Positions 60,760 through 64,000 of a stretch of 64,000 nt of DNA are shown one piece after another. Below the pieces are notes generated by a model. That model made no database searches. It was not told the DNA's origin and was given only the letters and a program-made list of their open reading frames with translations. Each line of letters opens with the position of its first letter. The first letter of the stretch is position 1. Source of the DNA: Membranihabitans marinus (lineage in GTDB: Bacteria > Bacteroidota > Bacteroidia > Chitinophagales > Saprospiraceae); assembly GCF_019802045.1 (NCBI RefSeq), contig NZ_JAHVHU010000002.1:434001-498000 (forward strand). Reading direction: 5' to 3'. The translations under genes and the position numbers were made by a program.

Positions 60760-63700
60760 ATGAAAAGAGATTTGCTAATAAGTTTAGTATTAGTTATTGG
60801 GTTGACTACATGTTCTTCTATATATAAAGCGTCTGCAAAGAATATTGAATTACCAATAAATGTGAATGATTCTGTTTCAATTGTGGTAATAGGTGTTGTG
60901 ACTAACCATAGCGGAGAAACTTTGCCAGGGGTGAATATAACTGTTGTAGGGGACACGCGAGGAGTGTCTACAGATATTGATGGCAGGTATGAAATAAATG
61001 TTGAATCAGATGCGGAATTGCTTTTTACCTATATCGGAATGCAAGAGCAACAAGTCTCGGTGGAAGGGCGCACTGAAATTAATGTTGTCCTGGAAGAAAA
61101 AGCATCAGAACTGGAAGGTTTGACCGTAGTGGCTTTTGGGACTCAAAAGAAAGAAAGTGTTATTGCTTCAGTCACCTCGGTTAATCCCAAAGAGCTAAAG
61201 GTGCCTTCCAGTAACTTAACAACTGCACTAGCGGGCCGGATGGCCGGTTTAATTGCTTATCAACGGTCTGGAGAACCAGGAGAAGATAACGCAGAGTTTT
61301 TTATCAGAGGTGTGACAAGCTTTGGATATACTGCCAGCCCATTAATTTTATTGGATGGTTTAGAGATAAGTACATCTGATTTATCGAGGTTGCAGCCAGA
61401 TGACATAGCAAGTTTTACGATTATGAAAGATGCTTCTGCAGCGGCATTGTATGGAGCGAGGGGAGCTAATGGTGTGATCTTGGTAACGACAAAAGAAGGT
61501 AAGGAAGGTAAAGCGCAGGTTTCCGTAAGATATGAACAATCCATATCCAGCCCTACAAAAAGAATTGAGTTAGCTGATCCTATTACTTATATGAATCTTC
61601 ATAATGAAGCCATACTCACTCGTGACCCACTAGGAGTATTGAAATATAGCAGAGAAAAAATTGAAAAAACAGAAGCGGGTGCGAATGAATTGGTCTATCC
61701 AGCGACAAATTGGCACGATATGTTATTTAAAAATTCAACGATGAACAATCGCTTGAATTTTAATGTGAGTGGAGGTGGTGAAGTGGCTCGATATTACATC
61801 GCAGGAACTTTTAATCAGGATAACGGACTTTTAAAGGTGGATCAACAGAATAATTTCAATAGTAATATTGATTTAAAAAAATACTTGTTGAGGTCCAATG
61901 TTAACATCAATGTTACTAAATCTACTGAAGTTGTGGTGAGGTTGCACGGCACTTTTGATGATTACAAAGGTCCTCTCGATGGGGGTAAAAGCCTATATCA
62001 GAAAGTGATGCGGACGAACCCAGTATTGTTTCCGCCATTTTATCCTAAAGATGAAGAACACGAGAACACTCGACACATTCTATTTGGAAATTATGAAACA
62101 GGAAACTACCTGAATCCGTATGCCGACATGATGCGCGGATATAAAGATTATACGAAGTCTTTAATGTTGGCGCAGTTTGAAGCAAAGCAAGACCTAAGTT
62201 TTATTGCTAAAGGATTGAGAATTAGGGGTTTGTTTAGTACGACTCGGTATTCCTTTTTTGATGTAAATAGATTTTATAGTCCATTTTACTATAATATTGG
62301 AGGTTACGATAAGCGTGAAAATAAATATTCCTTGTTTGGGTTAAATCCTGAGCAAGGCCAGGAACATTTGAGTTATTCGGAAGGTCGGAAGGATGTAAAC
62401 AGCAATACATATTTAGAATCTGCCATTAATTATGACAAAACCTTAGGGGAAGACCATCTTATTGGTGGTATGGTGGTGTTTTATCTCAGAAATGAACTGG
62501 AGGGTAATGCAGGATCATTACAAAAATCATTAGCCTATCGCAATATGGGCTTATCTGGCAGAACGACATATGGGTACAAGAGTCGTTATTTTTTGGAGGC
62601 AAATTTTGGATATAACGGGTCTGAACGATTTTCTAAAGAGAATAGATTTGGGTTTTTTCCGTCAATTGGTGCGGGATGGATGGTTTCAAATGAGTCGTTT
62701 TGGGGAGATAGATTACAAGAATTATTTCCAATCCTACGCCTTAAGGCTACCCATGGATTGGTTGGGAATGATGCGATAGGAGGCGCGAATGATCGGTTTT
62801 TTCATTTGTCACAAGTCAATATTGGGGATGGTAGTAAAGGGTACACCTTTGGATCTGATTTTCAATACACTAGAAACGGTGTAACTATTGAACGGTACCA
62901 GAACCCAAACATAACTTGGGAAACAGCTGAAAAAACTAATTTTGGAATTGAGGTCAACATGCTTAATATGATTGACTTAAATATTGATTTGTTTTCGGAA
63001 CACCGGAGAAATATCCTAATGAACAGAGCATATATTCCCACTACAATGGGATTGCAATCCACTCCTCGTGCAAATGTTGGTGAAGCGAAAGGACAGGGAG
63101 TTGATGTTTCAGTAGATGTGCAAAAAAATTATAATTCAGGTTTTTGGTATATCGGAAGATTCAATCTCACTTATGCGACGAGTGAATTTAAAGTATATGA
63201 AGAACCTAATTATTTTGAATCACCATGGAAATCAAGAATCGGACATGCTATCGGTCAGCGATGGGGGTATGTGGCTGAGCGGTTGTTTGTTGATGAGTTA
63301 GAAGTCATAAATTCGCCATTTCAGTCCGGAGAAGTTATGGCCGGAGATATTAAATACAAAGATATTAATGATGATGGAGTGATCAATGAGTTGGATCAGG
63401 TGCCGATAGGATACCCTACAGTTCCAGAAGTAGTCTATGGATTTGGTTTGTCAACTGGATATGGAGGGTTTGATTTGTCATTTTTCTTTCAGGGGTTGGC
63501 CCGGGAATCTTTTTGGATAGATAGTTACAATACTGCGCCATTTATCGATACTGATGGAGGCTCCACGAACTCAAATAATGCCTTATTGCAGGTGTATGCT
63601 GATAGCCACTGGTCAGAATCCAATAGAGATTTAAAAGCCATCTGGCCACGACTGTCCAATAATGTAAGTAACAATAATAATGCTACAAGTACTTGGTTTA

Positions 63701-63924
63701 TGCGCAACGGATCCTTTCTGAGGCTTAAAACCGTTGAAGTCGGGTACAATATGCCTTCAGGTATTATAGATAGAATTGGTCTAGGATCTGCAAGGTGGTA
63801 TGTCAGTGGGGTAAATTTATTGACAATTAGTGCTTTTAACCTCTGGGATCCGGAGATGGCTGGGAATGGTCTCGGTTATCCTATACAACGAACGTTTAAC
63901 ATCGGATTGCAAGCAACATTCTAA
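60760..63924 (+). CDS. SusC/RagA TonB-dependent outer-membrane transporter, locus 3
   Basis: A 1054-residue glycan importer without STN domain. Signal peptide ~1-27 (IYKASAK); CarboxypepD_reg-like domain ~42-112 (GVVTNHSGETLPGVNITVV, STDIDGRYEI); TonB box LEGLTVVAFGTQKK at 118-131; plug ~135-245 with TIMKDASAAALYGARGANG; barrel to the terminal Phe (NIGLQATF). The gene is clearly more AT-rich in codon choice than the SusC genes at 4909 and 31291, which hints at a separate origin. It starts 141 nt after the FadR-type operator, and its susD starts 14 nt after its stop. Confidence 0.95.
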   Translation: MKRDLLISLVLVIGLTTCSSIYKASAKNIELPINVNDSVSIVVIGVVTNHSGETLPGVNITVVGDTRGVSTDIDGRYEINVESDAELLFTYIGMQEQQVSVEGRTEINVVLEEKASELEGLTVVAFGTQKKESVIASVTSVNPKELKVPSSNLTTALAGRMAGLIAYQRSGEPGEDNAEFFIRGVTSFGYTASPLILLDGLEISTSDLSRLQPDDIASFTIMKDASAAALYGARGANGVILVTTKEGKEGKAQVSVRYEQSISSPTKRIELADPITYMNLHNEAILTRDPLGVLKYSREKIEKTEAGANELVYPATNWHDMLFKNSTMNNRLNFNVSGGGEVARYYIAGTFNQDNGLLKVDQQNNFNSNIDLKKYLLRSNVNINVTKSTEVVVRLHGTFDDYKGPLDGGKSLYQKVMRTNPVLFPPFYPKDEEHENTRHILFGNYETGNYLNPYADMMRGYKDYTKSLMLAQFEAKQDLSFIAKGLRIRGLFSTTRYSFFDVNRFYSPFYYNIGGYDKRENKYSLFGLNPEQGQEHLSYSEGRKDVNSNTYLESAINYDKTLGEDHLIGGMVVFYLRNELEGNAGSLQKSLAYRNMGLSGRTTYGYKSRYFLEANFGYNGSERFSKENRFGFFPSIGAGWMVSNESFWGDRLQELFPILRLKATHGLVGNDAIGGANDRFFHLSQVNIGDGSKGYTFGSDFQYTRNGVTIERYQNPNITWETAEKTNFGIEVNMLNMIDLNIDLFSEHRRNILMNRAYIPTTMGLQSTPRANVGEAKGQGVDVSVDVQKNYNSGFWYIGRFNLTYATSEFKVYEEPNYFESPWKSRIGHAIGQRWGYVAERLFVDELEVINSPFQSGEVMAGDIKYKDINDDGVINELDQVPIGYPTVPEVVYGFGLSTGYGGFDLSFFFQGLARESFWIDSYNTAPFIDTDGGSTNSNNALLQVYADSHWSESNRDLKAIWPRLSNNVSNNNNATSTWFMRNGSFLRLKTVEVGYNMPSGIIDRIGLGSARWYVSGVNLLTISAFNLWDPEMAGNGLGYPIQRTFNIGLQATF

Positions 63925-63937
63925 AAAAAAATAAGAC

Positions 63938-64000
63938 ATGAGAAAAACTCTACTGTATCTATATTCCGTAATGTTATTGTCTATGAGCTGCAACGATTAT
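63938..64000 (+). CDS. SusD/RagB lipoprotein, N-terminal fragment
   Basis: Only 21 codons before the window edge: RKTLLYLYSVMLLSMSC followed by NDY. The hydrophobic leader ending in the lipobox LSMSC and position 14 nt after susC identify the start of the SusD partner. Nothing further can be said. Confidence 0.85.
   Translation, partial: MRKTLLYLYSVMLLSMSCNDY

Overview
The window is from a free-living, polysaccharide-degrading member of the Bacteroidota. The evidence is three SusC/SusD-type outer-membrane pairs, FecR and ECF sigma genes, many lipoproteins and Tat-like 'oxidoreductase' leaders, type IX secretion (T9SS) sorting tails, very few Shine-Dalgarno sequences, and several promoters of the Bacteroidota type (-33 TTTG, -7 TAnnTTTG). 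I cannot place the genus. No rRNA, tRNA, CRISPR array or intact transposase was seen.

Layout. 1-2945: the end of a DUF1080 protein, a Gfo/Idh/MocA oxidoreductase and a phosphatase-superfamily protein. 2953-10320: SusCD locus 1, an ECF sigma gene divergent from fecR, an STN-containing SusC and a SusD. 10584-13466: a minus-strand operon of a di-heme lipoprotein, a Rieske lipoprotein and an outer-membrane porin. 13822-20027: sugar-metabolism genes (DUF6807, TIM-barrel isomerase, GH30-like, DUF1080) plus a dead AAA/DUF4143 gene and a DUF488 gene. 20133-23333: a TspO-like membrane protein divergent from a large beta-helix protein. 23685-26618: a mosaic M56/TonB/plug/T9SS-tail protein. 26989-29252: decaying sequence (ECF sigma pseudogene, frameshifted outer-membrane protein, collapsed DUF5060 glycosidase). 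29517-40705: an M23 peptidase, then SusCD locus 2 with a heparinase II/III-type lyase and a PL8-type lyase. 40829-44958: housekeeping genes (rluF, proC, proB) and a T9SS-type secreted protein. 45093-48995: a PqaA-like esterase and two broken Uma2 genes flanking an unknown lipoprotein. 49163-64000: locus 3, with two ceramidase-like proteins, a sialidase-like protein, a LamG/propeller lipoprotein, a GH32/43-like protein, an SGNH esterase, two near-identical FadR-type regulators and a third SusC with the start of its SusD.

How it works together. The three SusCD systems appear to use three control modes: ECF sigma/anti-sigma with an STN-SusC (locus 1), a perfect LacI-type operator just upstream of susC (locus 2), and a FadR-type operator placed over the promoter (locus 3). 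In locus 3 the regulator gene and its whole divergent promoter-operator module occur twice, 7.6 kb apart, so one signal could control both halves. The enzyme content of loci 2 and 3 (uronate-polymer lyases, sialidase-like, ceramidase-like, carbohydrate esterase) points to acidic glycans or glycoconjugates, but the substrate is inferred and not shown.

Most interesting items: the duplicated FadR promoter-operator modules, the M56 mosaic protein, the lectin domain interrupted by a seven-repeat propeller, the di-heme/Rieske/porin operon with a palindrome over its promoter, a 93-nt extragenic palindrome, and the cluster of fresh pseudogenes.
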